A stretch of 21,346 bases of DNA from an uncultured Candidatus Saccharibacteria bacterium (GCA_948623715.1 CAPHDI010000019.1:1-21346); one strand, 5' to 3'; positions 1 to 7,781 are shown, numbered from the stretch's first letter. Notes: generated by a model not told the origin, from the sequence alone. A program made the numbers and translations.

Positions 1-1107
1 CCTGGTAGATATCAGGCTAATGTTACACTATCGCTTGCTGCTACTCCTAGAGCAGTAGCTACTGGGTTTAACGGTATATACGATATGCAGGATATGACAG
101 GAGAGATCTGTGCCAAAGCTAATATAGGTGATGCAGGAAGCCTTGAAGATGTACGGGATGGGAATGTATATACGGTGCGGAAATACAGGGACGGCGAGTG
201 TTGGATGACGCAGAACTTGAGGCTGGTCGGAGGGAGGACTTTGACTTCTGCAGATTCTAATGTGAGTGATGAGTATGTTTTTCCTGCTACTAAGATCGTT
301 TTATCGCCTAATGATTTTTCTAATAGTGGTAGCGTGTATTTGCCGGAAAGCTATTTGTCGGCGGCGGAGCCGGTAAAATATGGTGTGTATTATTCTTGGA
401 CGGCGGCGACAGCGGGTACCGGTAATGATACGATAATAATTTCTGGTCAACGGGCTCCGTCGAGCGTTTGCCCAAAGGGATGGAAGCTGCCGGATGGTGC
501 GGTTAATGATGGGCAGTATACGCATTTTATAAATGCGGAGGGGATTACGAGGGATTATGGGGGTGCAGTTGTTTTGGCGGGGGCGCCATATAATTTTACT
601 ACTTCTGGGATTGTTGTGAATGGTGGGTTCTATTTGTACGGGAAAGCCGGTTCGTATTGGACGAATGCTGCGGTTTCGGAGAGGTATGCATTTGATTTTT
701 TCTTTGATATCGATCCAACTTATGAAGAGCAACCTGTTGCGCCGGATGCTACTTTGGCGGTACGCTCTGATGGGCGGACGGTGCGGTGCGTGGCGGAAAT
801 GCCGAAGTATACACTGACGTTTGATAAGAATATGCCGGATTATAATGTTGCAGATATGCCTTCGGTTATGTCATGTGTGCCAAGCTCAGGGTCTTGCGTG
901 GTGTCTATTCCGAGTAACGTGCCAAAAAATAGCTGCAGTTATTATGAATTTCTGGGGTGGTCGACGTCAAAGTCTGATACGGTAGGCTACGGAGTTTCGG
1001 TGCCGGTGAAGTATGGTCCAGGAGATGATGTGACGCTTAGGGGAGATCAGACGCTTTATGCAGTATGGAGGGCGACAAGCGGCGGCGCTAATACTTGTGG
1101 TAGTTAG
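1..1107 (+). CDS. FISUMP-domain surface protein with C-terminal InlB-like repeat (5'-truncated by window)
   Basis: The frame is open from base 1 to the TAG at 1105-1107 (368 residues visible), so the true start lies upstream. The first codons (GRYQANVTLSLAATPRAV) match the end of the beta domain that precedes FISUMP in the 2924-4414 protein. The FISUMP domain spans about residues 29-266 and shows MQDM, the CWMTQNLRL motif, YYSWTAATAG and CPKGWKLP. About residues 268-360 resemble a Listeria/Bacteroides InlB-type repeat (FLGWS, then a PG-D-TLYAVW ending), a fold common in bacterial surface proteins. It is probably exported and displayed on the cell surface; the function is unknown and adhesion is only a guess. 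It is a paralogue of the genes at 2924 and 10426. A hairpin terminator follows. Confidence 0.85.
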   Translation, partial: PGRYQANVTLSLAATPRAVATGFNGIYDMQDMTGEICAKANIGDAGSLEDVRDGNVYTVRKYRDGECWMTQNLRLVGGRTLTSADSNVSDEYVFPATKIVLSPNDFSNSGSVYLPESYLSAAEPVKYGVYYSWTAATAGTGNDTIIISGQRAPSSVCPKGWKLPDGAVNDGQYTHFINAEGITRDYGGAVVLAGAPYNFTTSGIVVNGGFYLYGKAGSYWTNAAVSERYAFDFFFDIDPTYEEQPVAPDATLAVRSDGRTVRCVAEMPKYTLTFDKNMPDYNVADMPSVMSCVPSSGSCVVSIPSNVPKNSCSYYEFLGWSTSKSDTVGYGVSVPVKYGPGDDVTLRGDQTLYAVWRATSGGANTCGS

Positions 1108-1137
1108 TTGACATTTGATAGACGATACTTTTTGAAT

Positions 1138-1163
1138 AAAAGCGCTGGGGTGGGGCGCTTTTT
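1138..1163 (+). terminator. Intrinsic terminator after the first FISUMP gene
   Basis: AAAAGCGC (1138-1145) pairs with GCGCTTTT (1155-1162) around a G-rich 9-base loop, and the 3' arm runs into a T stretch. It starts 30 bases after the TAG. Confidence 0.85.
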
Positions 1164-1222
1164 GGCATGGTGGATAGGAGGGGTTTAGGTAATGTGATTA
1201 TGTCTAAGTTGGAGACTTATGC

Positions 1223-1228
1223 TATAAT
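1223..1228 (+). promoter_or_regulatory. Extended -10 promoter of the membrane-protein gene
   Basis: TATAAT is preceded by TGC (extended -10); no good -35 is visible. Initiation would fall near 1235, downstream of the in-frame ATG at 1229. That ATG therefore cannot be used from this promoter, and the start at 1277 with a Shine-Dalgarno is favoured. Confidence 0.7.
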
Positions 1229-1276
1229 ATGGATAATGATACGGCAAGCGAGACTGATGAAGGCGGGAGGGGTGAG

Positions 1277-2581
1277 ATGAGAAATGGGTCTGGAGGCGGA
1301 CAGTCGGGAGGTCCGTTTGCGCCAAAAGTTGCACATCCGGGGAATCCGTTTGCGCCGGGAATAATTAGTTCGGGGATGATAGCGCCGCCAGAGCCGGAAA
1401 AGAAAAAGTGGAAGTGGGGAAAGAAAAAGGAAGAGACTGTGGCGCCGACAGCGAATGTAGCGTCGACAGCGCAGACGCCGGTGCAACCGGTGGTGAATCC
1501 GGTTGGGGCGCAGGTGATAGCTCCAGTGCAGACAGTTCCGGCGAATATGATGGGACAACAAGTGGCGCCAGCGCAGGTGGTTGGGCAACAGTCGGTACAG
1601 CAGCAAATGGTACAGTCGCAGCCAGTACAGCCAACGGTGACGATTAATCCAAATACGGGGCAGCCGGTGATAGGGATGGTGTCGACATCGACAGCGAAGC
1701 GAAAAGCGCCGAAACAGCCGAAGGCGCCGATGGATCCGGCGAAGAAAAAGAAGTTGATTATAATGATCTCAAGTATTGCGGGGGCGGTAGCGGCGGGGGC
1801 GATTGCGATCATGATATTAGTGTTGGTTCTGAGGGTGAACTATGGGGAGACTTATCGGGCGGCACGAGAATTGAAAGCGGAAGTGAGCAGACTATATACG
1901 AATGGCGATTGCGATTATGTCGTCAGTAGTGTTGGGTCGGAATACGTGAGTGAGCAGAGGTATGATGAATATGTGGAGAGTTGTAGATCGGCGGTAGCGG
2001 GGATTGATGAGGGGACGGAGAAATTAGCGGCGACGGCGGGGGTGCAGCGGAACAAAGAGATTAAAGTGCAATTTGAGACTTATCGGGCGGCGCTCGTGGA
2101 AGCTTTTCCGGATCGGGAGGAGCTGAATAAGAAATTAGATTTGTATGCGGCGTGGCACAAGTATACGGTGATGGCCGAGGGGCTATCGGTGGATGAGGCG
2201 ACGGAGGAAGAAGTGCGAGCGGTGGCAAATATACTGGCCGAGTCGGGGGATGAGGTGCTGAAGACTTATGGTGAGGGGTGGTATGAGAAAACTTGGGCGT
2301 ATGTGAAGGCGACGCAGGATTACTATGCGGCGGAGTATAGTGATGGTAACAAGGAGGTGCTGAGGCTGGAGATGAATAAACTGCGGGCGGAGCGACAGAG
2401 CTATGTATCAGAAAATAAACCGGATATTCTAGAAGCAGTGCCGCTAAGCTTTGCGGGAGTGACTAATATGTACGAAGAGTTTACGAAGATGTATAAAACG
2501 ATTTCGACGACTTATGAGAAGAATTATGAGAGGGGGAGCGGGGATTGTACGGAGTTTCTGGGGGAAGTGATTTGTAGCTAA
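1277..2581 (+). CDS. Single-pass membrane protein, hypothetical
   Basis: No family is recognised. The protein has 434 residues from the ATG at 1277, which follows GGGAGGGG at good spacing; an ATG at 1229 in the same frame lies before the predicted transcription start. Residues 1-155 are rich in Pro, Gln, Gly and Val, with two PFAP motifs near the N-terminus and a lysine-rich stretch (about 35-50). A KKKK patch precedes one hydrophobic helix at about 160-185. The C-terminal 250 residues are charged and Glu/Lys/Tyr-rich, probably helical, and contain a few Cys. The positive patch before the helix suggests a cytoplasmic disordered N-terminus and an outside C-terminal domain. It sits between two FISUMP genes with its own promoter, so it may belong to the cell envelope, but no function can be assigned. 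Confidence 0.75.
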   Translation: MRNGSGGGQSGGPFAPKVAHPGNPFAPGIISSGMIAPPEPEKKKWKWGKKKEETVAPTANVASTAQTPVQPVVNPVGAQVIAPVQTVPANMMGQQVAPAQVVGQQSVQQQMVQSQPVQPTVTINPNTGQPVIGMVSTSTAKRKAPKQPKAPMDPAKKKKLIIMISSIAGAVAAGAIAIMILVLVLRVNYGETYRAARELKAEVSRLYTNGDCDYVVSSVGSEYVSEQRYDEYVESCRSAVAGIDEGTEKLAATAGVQRNKEIKVQFETYRAALVEAFPDREELNKKLDLYAAWHKYTVMAEGLSVDEATEEEVRAVANILAESGDEVLKTYGEGWYEKTWAYVKATQDYYAAEYSDGNKEVLRLEMNKLRAERQSYVSENKPDILEAVPLSFAGVTNMYEEFTKMYKTISTTYEKNYERGSGDCTEFLGEVICS

Positions 2582-2674
2582 TATTTGGGGATTGGTTGTG
2601 GTTTTTTTGGGGGGTTATGATTGTGGGGCGGGGGATTTTCTGGGATTTTTACAAATTCGTGATGAAGGATGTGG

Positions 2675-2923
2675 TATAATGGTATTGTTGTAGTAATTCG
2701 GTATTTAAAAGGTTTGTCCAGTGTTGGATTGCTTAAAAGATGAGAATGAAAGGCATCATTAGGGCGCTTTTCTAATGGTCGTCTTTTAGGCATACCTGCT
2801 GAATTGCTACAACACCCCTAGTGGTGCCTTTTTGTTGGTATACATTTGCATCTGGCTACCAGCATGTTAGATAGGTAAAAAGGTGCCACGCAGGGTTCCT
2901 ATCTAAACTAAAAGGAGGGCCAC
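2675..2923 (+). promoter_or_regulatory. Promoter and structured leader RNA, copy 1 (candidate new cis-regulatory element)
   Basis: An extended -10 (TGGTATAAT, hexamer 2675-2680) places the transcription start at about 2687. Helix P1 pairs 2686-2701 with 2799-2814 (16 bp, two G-U). Inside it are a small hairpin (2717-2720/2725-2728) and helix P2 (2730-2742/2780-2792, 13 bp). The P2 loop holds a segment (2749-2764) that can pair over 16 bp with 2816-2831, directly 3' of P1 and next to a T-tract. Downstream are P3 (2834-2840/2857-2863) and P4 (2867-2875/2898-2906). The P4 loop (2877-2895) can also pair with 2816-2833. AAGGAGGG then precedes the ATG at 2924. The helices recur in copies at 10205 and 21095 with different sequences, which supports a selected RNA structure. 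Whether it controls termination or translation is inference. Confidence 0.8.
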
Positions 2924-4414
2924 ATGCACCAATCATACTTACAAAAATCTAACTTTTTGCGCAAAAGTCATCATAGTATTCCAATAGGGCTTTGCGTGGG
3001 CGTGGTGGCTCTGCTTTTAGGAGGGGCGGGAATAGGATTTGGAGGTGAGAAGGTGGGGGCGCTTACTTGTCCACCTATTGGAGCGGTAAAGCCGGACAGT
3101 GGAAATACTACGGTTCCGGAGGGCTATACTACAGAGAGCGGGGATATAGAAACGTGCAGTTTTCTGCCGATTTTGACAGAGCCGGAAACGGTGACTCCGA
3201 CACTAACGTTGAGTATAGACGGAAAGACAGAAGCATCAGATCGGGTGGTGGCAGGATATAATAAGGTAAATTATTCGTCACATACGGTGGCAGTGAAGGC
3301 GGAACATATTGAGAACTATACGATGGTGTTGTCGGAAGTGACGATGTCGGGGCCGAGTACACTTACGGGGGTGAGTAATGTGGCTGGAAGTGAATTAGGG
3401 GAAAACGCCTGGGGTTATGCATGGGGAGAAGCAACTGTAGCGGATGAGAAGATGACTTATGGTTCGGATGTAAGTAAAAATCTTGCTGGAGATAATGTGA
3501 GCGGGGGAGGAGTGGACTTCTCAAGGAAGCTGGTGTTTGCGACGAAGTTTAACGAGGAGGCGGAGAGTGGAAATTATCATGTGTCGGCGAAGCTCTCGGC
3601 GGTGGCGACGCCGCAGGCGGTACTTACATATGTACCATGGGATAAGCTAGTGTACATGCAGGATATGAATACGACGGCTTGTACAGAAGCGCCGATGGGC
3701 GTATCAAAAACTTTGAAAGATATACGGGATGACAGTGTATATACGGTGGCGAAGCTGAGCGACGGAAAATGCTGGATGACGCAGAATCTGCGTCTCACAG
3801 GAGATAGTATCGCGGCAAAGTCGGCGACGGCGGCGAACAAGATTTTAGGATTGACGTATTTTGACTCGGATGTGAGCGAGGAATATGATAATAATCGAGG
3901 GCCGTTTAGTGGGCTTTATGAGGTGCCGGAGTCGAGCGAAGAGGGTTTCTCAGATAATGCAGCTGCGAATATATATTATGGTGGTGATACTGACTATGGA
4001 GCATATTATTCTTGGTGTGCGGCAACGGCGGGGAGTTGTAAGGATGTGGCGGAAGATGGGGCGAATGCGACGTATAGTGTGTGTCCGAAGGGATGGAGGC
4101 TGCCGACGGGGGATGAGTATAGCACACTATTAAACAATTGGCCGGAGGCAGCCTTGGGAGTGGTTAGTGGTAAAAATGGACGATGGTTCGGAGCAGCGGA
4201 TGCAGCGGGGGGTGGGACGTTTTTTCCGGTGCCAGGATATTACCATGACAATACAGTAAAGGATATTGAGTATAGTGGAAACTATTGGTCTAGTACGGTA
4301 GATAATTGGAGTAAGAAGAAAGTTTTTGATCTTGGATTTAGCTTATCTAGTGTGACGCCAGGTTTTAGCAGTGCTTTATATGTTGGTATTAGTATGAGAT
4401 GTGTGGCGAGATAG
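2924..4414 (+). CDS. FISUMP-domain surface protein
   Basis: The protein has 496 residues, with AAGGAGGG five bases before ATG. A basic N-terminus and hydrophobic segment at about residues 20-40 act as signal or anchor. A beta-type domain (about 70-235) contains the ENAWGYAWG motif and ends with GNYHVSAKLSAVATPQAV. The FISUMP domain (about 245-496) carries MQDM, KLSDGKCWMTQNLRL, YYSWCAATAG, CPKGWRLPT, GGGTFFPVPGYY, GNYWSST and a terminal RCVAR. FISUMP domains are common in exported proteins of Fibrobacter, Bacteroidetes and CPR bacteria, and their biochemical role is not established. The same beta domain appears C-terminal to FISUMP in the protein at 10426, so the modules are permuted. Expression is probably controlled by the long leader at 2675-2923. 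No terminator is visible before the next promoter. Confidence 0.85.
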   Translation: MHQSYLQKSNFLRKSHHSIPIGLCVGVVALLLGGAGIGFGGEKVGALTCPPIGAVKPDSGNTTVPEGYTTESGDIETCSFLPILTEPETVTPTLTLSIDGKTEASDRVVAGYNKVNYSSHTVAVKAEHIENYTMVLSEVTMSGPSTLTGVSNVAGSELGENAWGYAWGEATVADEKMTYGSDVSKNLAGDNVSGGGVDFSRKLVFATKFNEEAESGNYHVSAKLSAVATPQAVLTYVPWDKLVYMQDMNTTACTEAPMGVSKTLKDIRDDSVYTVAKLSDGKCWMTQNLRLTGDSIAAKSATAANKILGLTYFDSDVSEEYDNNRGPFSGLYEVPESSEEGFSDNAAANIYYGGDTDYGAYYSWCAATAGSCKDVAEDGANATYSVCPKGWRLPTGDEYSTLLNNWPEAALGVVSGKNGRWFGAADAAGGGTFFPVPGYYHDNTVKDIEYSGNYWSSTVDNWSKKKVFDLGFSLSSVTPGFSSALYVGISMRCVAR

Positions 4415-4450
4415 GTTAGTGAAGCGGTGCGACTAGGAGGCTTGGCGTGG

Positions 4451-4456
4451 TATAAT
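4451..4456 (+). promoter_or_regulatory. Extended -10 promoter for a leaderless mRNA
   Basis: TGGTATAAT lies exactly six bases before the ATG at 4463, so transcription would start at or next to the start codon. No Shine-Dalgarno lies between the promoter and ATG. Confidence 0.75.
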
Positions 4457-4462
4457 GAGGGT

Positions 4463-5674
4463 ATGAAGGATTTTGAGTATTTGGGGGAGAAATCGGTATA
4501 TCTAGATGCGGCGTGTCAGAGCCTCCGGCCGGAGCCGGTGGTGGAGGCGATGACGAGATATTATTATACGCATAATTCTTGCGGGGAGCGGGTGAAGTAT
4601 CCGTGGGGAGAGAAGACGGATGAGCTGGTCGAGGAGACGCGGAAGAAAGTTCTGAAGTTGTTGAAACTTGGTGGGCGGAATTATTTTGTGTCGTTTACGC
4701 TGAATACGACGTATGGGATTAACTTAATTTTGAACGATCTGAATCCGGCAGAGATAAAGAAAGTGATTACGTCGGATATCGAGCATAACTCGCCGTTCCT
4801 CGCGACGATGGCGATGAGTGAAAGGCTGGGGATCCCGAGGATTGTGCTGAAACGGAATGCGGACGGAAGCTTGCCAGTAGAGGGGGAGCTCGCGGAGGTG
4901 GCGCGGGAATATGGAGAACTAGACGGAGGAGAAGAACTAGACTTCCGGGAGGCGGTCGTGGTGGTGAACTGCGCGGCGAATTTTGACGGGCGGAGACTGA
5001 CGAATCTAAAAGAAGTAGTGCGAAAAGTGCACAAGGACGGCGGGATTATTATTGTCGATGCGGCGCAGGCGATGGCGCATTATCATGAGATGCTGGAGAA
5101 GACGGAGGCGGATGCGATTTGCTTCTCGGCGCACAAGATGTATGCGGCGTCGCTAGGGGTGATCGTAGCGCGGAGAGATTTGATACCGCGGCTGAAGCTG
5201 AATTTTGTCGGAGGGGGGATGGTAGATGATGTGTTTGCAGATAAGTATATGCTGAGCGCGCTGGGGAATAAGGAGCATGAGCATACGATTTTCGAGGCGG
5301 GGTTGCAGGCATGGGCGGAGATAATTAGCCTGGGGGCGGCGATAGATTGGCTTGAGAAAAGGACGAAAGATGATAAGAAACGGCTAGAGGCGTGTACGGC
5401 GGGGCTGGACGAGTTTCTCAGGTCGCGCGAGAAAGTGCGGATGGTCGGGACGGAGGCGAATCCAACGATGAGCTTCTATGTCGAGGAGATAGATTCGCAT
5501 TTGCTGGGGGCGGCGCTGGGAAAAGAGGGGGTGATGGCGCGGACGGGATATTTCTGTGCGCATTATTATCTCGATAAGGTTATGCAGTATCCGCCGCTGG
5601 TGAGATTTTCGCTGAGCTATGCGACGAGGGAGAGTGATATTGAAAAAGTGAAAAAAGCGTTGAAGAATATATAG
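4463..5674 (+). CDS. Cysteine desulfurase, SufS/Csd-like (class V aminotransferase fold)
   Basis: The enzyme should take sulfur from cysteine as a persulfide, using pyridoxal phosphate, for Fe-S clusters or tRNA thiolation in the cytoplasm. It has 403 residues, the usual length. Visible motifs are SVYLDAACQSLRP near the N-terminus, the SDIEHNS region with the active-site His, IIVDAAQAMAH with the PLP-binding Asp and Gln, SAHKMYA with the Schiff-base Lys225, and ARTGYFCAHYY with the catalytic Cys365, which matches the R-x-G-x-x-C loop of SufS. An upstream GTG at 4427 in the same frame lies before the promoter and was rejected in favour of ATG 4463. No other suf genes are adjacent, so the sulfur acceptor cannot be read from context. 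A selenocysteine lyase or other desulfurase subtype is possible. Confidence 0.85.
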   Translation: MKDFEYLGEKSVYLDAACQSLRPEPVVEAMTRYYYTHNSCGERVKYPWGEKTDELVEETRKKVLKLLKLGGRNYFVSFTLNTTYGINLILNDLNPAEIKKVITSDIEHNSPFLATMAMSERLGIPRIVLKRNADGSLPVEGELAEVAREYGELDGGEELDFREAVVVVNCAANFDGRRLTNLKEVVRKVHKDGGIIIVDAAQAMAHYHEMLEKTEADAICFSAHKMYAASLGVIVARRDLIPRLKLNFVGGGMVDDVFADKYMLSALGNKEHEHTIFEAGLQAWAEIISLGAAIDWLEKRTKDDKKRLEACTAGLDEFLRSREKVRMVGTEANPTMSFYVEEIDSHLLGAALGKEGVMARTGYFCAHYYLDKVMQYPPLVRFSLSYATRESDIEKVKKALKNI

Positions 5675-5711
5675 TATTTATTTCGGTATTGCTTTTTCCG
5701 CAAAAGTGTGC

Positions 5712-5717
5712 TATATA
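5712..5717 (+). promoter_or_regulatory. Probable extended -10 promoter of the DHH-like gene
   Basis: TGCTATATA gives an extended -10-like element; a second TATATA follows at 5721-5726. The short leader is A-rich with the palindromes GTTTTAAAAC and GTTTAAAC and no Shine-Dalgarno before the ATG at 5757. Confidence 0.45.
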
Positions 5718-5756
5718 TAGTATATAGGTTTTAAAACACAAAAAGTTTAAACAAAA

Positions 5757-7673
5757 ATGCAAGACAAAAACATAACAACTAATCCAGTAGTGCCAGATCC
5801 GATCGCGGCTGCGACGGCGATGGCGGGACGAGCGATGCAGGGCGACTTCGTGAAGAAGATTGTCGATAAGATAAAGGCATCGGAGAATATTTTGATTGCG
5901 CTGTCGAAGGACCCATCGGTGGATGATTTGGCGGCGGCGATTGGGTTGGCGATGTTTTTGGACGGGATGCAGAAACATGCAACGGCGATTTATTCGGGGA
6001 AGACGCCGGCGGCGATTAAGTTTTTGCAGCCGGATGCGACTTTTGAGACGAATACGGATAGCTTGCGGGATTTTATTATTGCGCTGAATAAGGAAAAAGC
6101 GGATCATCTGCGATATAAGCTAGAGGGGGATTTCGTAAAGGTATTTATCACGCCGTATAAGACGACGATATCGGAGAAAGATTTGTCGTTTTCGCACGGG
6201 GATTATAATGTGGACTTTGTGATCGCGATAAATGTAGCGTCGGCGGGGAATCTCGATGAGGCGCTGAAGGAACACGGGCGGATTATGCATGATGCGTCGG
6301 TGGTGAATATTACGACGGGGGCGCCGGGGCGATTCGGGGAGATCGAATGGAGTGATCCGGGGGCGAGTTCGATTTGCGAGATGATGACAAATCTGATTAT
6401 GGCGATCCAAGGCGATGATAAGCCGCTAGAGCGGGATGTGGCGACGGCGCTACTGACGGGGATTGTGGCGGCGACGGATCGATTCTCGAATGAGCGGACG
6501 AATTCGGATACGATGGGAGTGGCGTCGAAGTTGATGTCGATGGGGGCGGATCAGCAGTTAATTACGTCGAATGTGAAGGGGAATGAAGTCGTACATAATG
6601 AGCCAGGAGCGGCGGGGGCTGAGGTTCCGACTTCGGCTTTGGCAGGGAAGGCTCAGGATAAGACGAATTTGGAAGTGAAGCACGAAGAGGCTGATGCTGG
6701 CGGAGTAAAGACGGAGGCCGTGGGTACTGGTAATATGGCGAGTGCTAATGCTACGGGAGCTGCTGGTGCTAGTACGGCTGGGGCGACTCCTGCTACCGGG
6801 GCGGGGGAGAATCCGGCAGTAAAGGCAGCGCCGAGTGCGGATGATTCAGCGAAGGCGGAGACGATACCGAATATTACGGCGACAAACAGTGTGAAGCCGG
6901 AGAGCGTAGTCGTGGAGCCGGTGATACCGGGGGCTAATAGCGGTGCGACGGGGGTGGCTAGTGGTACTAGTGTGGGCGCTGGGGCGCCGAAGATAGTAAG
7001 TGCTTCGAGTATGCCAAATAGACCGGAAGATGGGGCGACGGGGGAATCGCGGCCAATGGCGATGAGTGCGCCGGATGATTCAGGGATTCCGCAAAAAGGA
7101 AATGATTTGCAGCCACCAGTACCGAAGGGAGAGAAGAAAAAGAACTTTGCAGAAATGATGGAGGAGGCGCTTGCGGAGCCAGTGCCGATGCCAGCGAATC
7201 CGAATTTAGTAGGGTTGCCGGTGGTGCCTGCGGATCAGAATGCGGCGATGGCGGGGGCAGCGTCAGTGAATCCGATAATGAATAATGGAGCGATGGCGGG
7301 TGCGCCGGGAATGGCGGTGCCGATGACGCCTGGGCAGGTGGGCGTGGTGAATAATATGACGACGTCGCCGGTGATGGGGTTGCCAGGGCAGGCACCAGTG
7401 ATGGCGCAGCCGGGAATGATGCAGGCTGGCGTAGTGGCGCCAGGCGCCGTGCCAGCGGCTGGGACTGCGAACGTAGGTGTAGCGCCGGTGACGGCTGAGG
7501 TAGTTAGCGGAGCGCCGGTGGTCGGAGCAAGCCCGGTGATGACAGTGCCGGGGACGACGGTACCATTAATGGAGCCGGTAGCAAACCCGAATACAGGAAT
7601 TATACCGCCACCACCAACGCCATTGGCAGGGACAGATATGATGCCTCCAGTGTTGCCGCCGGTGCAGATGTAG
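5757..7673 (+). CDS. DHH-family protein with degenerate active site and long Ala/Pro/Gly/Met-rich tail
   Basis: The protein has 638 residues. The first 270 align by eye with the NrnA/DHH phosphoesterase fold (nanoRNase/pAp phosphatase). Motif I reads KDPSVDDLAAAIGL where the family has P-D-x-D-A. The usual metal-binding Asp is in AINVAS, with Asn replacing it. The DHH triplet position reads VVNITTG, followed by the expected FGEIEWSDPGASSICEMM. LTGIVAATDRFSN matches the later tGI-DT-F motif. Most metal ligands are therefore lost and catalysis is unlikely. Residues from about 275 to 638 are low complexity, rich in Ala, Gly, Val, Pro and Met, and probably disordered. It lies upstream of truB, where nrnA sits in many bacteria, which supports descent from NrnA. 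A structural or nucleotide-binding role is possible but unproven. Confidence 0.7.
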   Translation: MQDKNITTNPVVPDPIAAATAMAGRAMQGDFVKKIVDKIKASENILIALSKDPSVDDLAAAIGLAMFLDGMQKHATAIYSGKTPAAIKFLQPDATFETNTDSLRDFIIALNKEKADHLRYKLEGDFVKVFITPYKTTISEKDLSFSHGDYNVDFVIAINVASAGNLDEALKEHGRIMHDASVVNITTGAPGRFGEIEWSDPGASSICEMMTNLIMAIQGDDKPLERDVATALLTGIVAATDRFSNERTNSDTMGVASKLMSMGADQQLITSNVKGNEVVHNEPGAAGAEVPTSALAGKAQDKTNLEVKHEEADAGGVKTEAVGTGNMASANATGAAGASTAGATPATGAGENPAVKAAPSADDSAKAETIPNITATNSVKPESVVVEPVIPGANSGATGVASGTSVGAGAPKIVSASSMPNRPEDGATGESRPMAMSAPDDSGIPQKGNDLQPPVPKGEKKKNFAEMMEEALAEPVPMPANPNLVGLPVVPADQNAAMAGAASVNPIMNNGAMAGAPGMAVPMTPGQVGVVNNMTTSPVMGLPGQAPVMAQPGMMQAGVVAPGAVPAAGTANVGVAPVTAEVVSGAPVVGASPVMTVPGTTVPLMEPVANPNTGIIPPPPTPLAGTDMMPPVLPPVQM

Positions 7674-7675
7674 AA

Positions 7676-7757
7676 TTGGACCCCTTTTGGAAAAAGGTGT
7701 CCAACCTCCAAAACTAGGATGTTTTCTTTCTGAAAAGCGCGGTTTCCAGAAAGAAAA
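7676..7757 (+). other. Two adjacent strong hairpins between the DHH-like gene and truB
   Basis: The first hairpin spans 7676-7704, with TTGGAC pairing GTCCAA and CCTTTT pairing AAAAGG around one mismatch. The second spans 7722-7757, where TTTTCTTTCTG pairs with CAGAAAGAAAA. Neither has a clear T-tract after it, so they are not standard terminators. They may insulate truB, protect the upstream 3' end, or be remnants of a small element. Confidence 0.55.
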
Positions 7758-7769
7758 TGAATAATATGT

Positions 7770-7775
7770 TATAGT
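7770..7775 (+). promoter_or_regulatory. Extended -10 promoter of truB (leaderless)
   Basis: TGTTATAGT (hexamer 7770-7775) lies six bases before the ATG at 7782, the same spacing as at four other genes here, so transcription probably starts at the start codon. Confidence 0.65.
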
Positions 7776-7781
7776 TGAACT

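Noticed and set aside
1229..1276. Upstream ATG of the membrane-protein gene
   Set aside because: It directly abuts the -10 hexamer, so it would lie outside the transcript; the ATG at 1277 has a Shine-Dalgarno.
2686..2831. Self-cleaving ribozyme or recombination site (attC-like) in the leader
   Set aside because: The helix begins at the predicted transcript 5' end, leaving nothing to cleave off, and the core sequences do not match attC or known ribozyme consensus by eye.
4240..4414. FISUMP C-terminal region as a variable repeat of a diversity-generating retroelement
   Set aside because: No reverse transcriptase or template repeat is present in the window and the region is not rich in AAC/AAT codons as a variable repeat would be.
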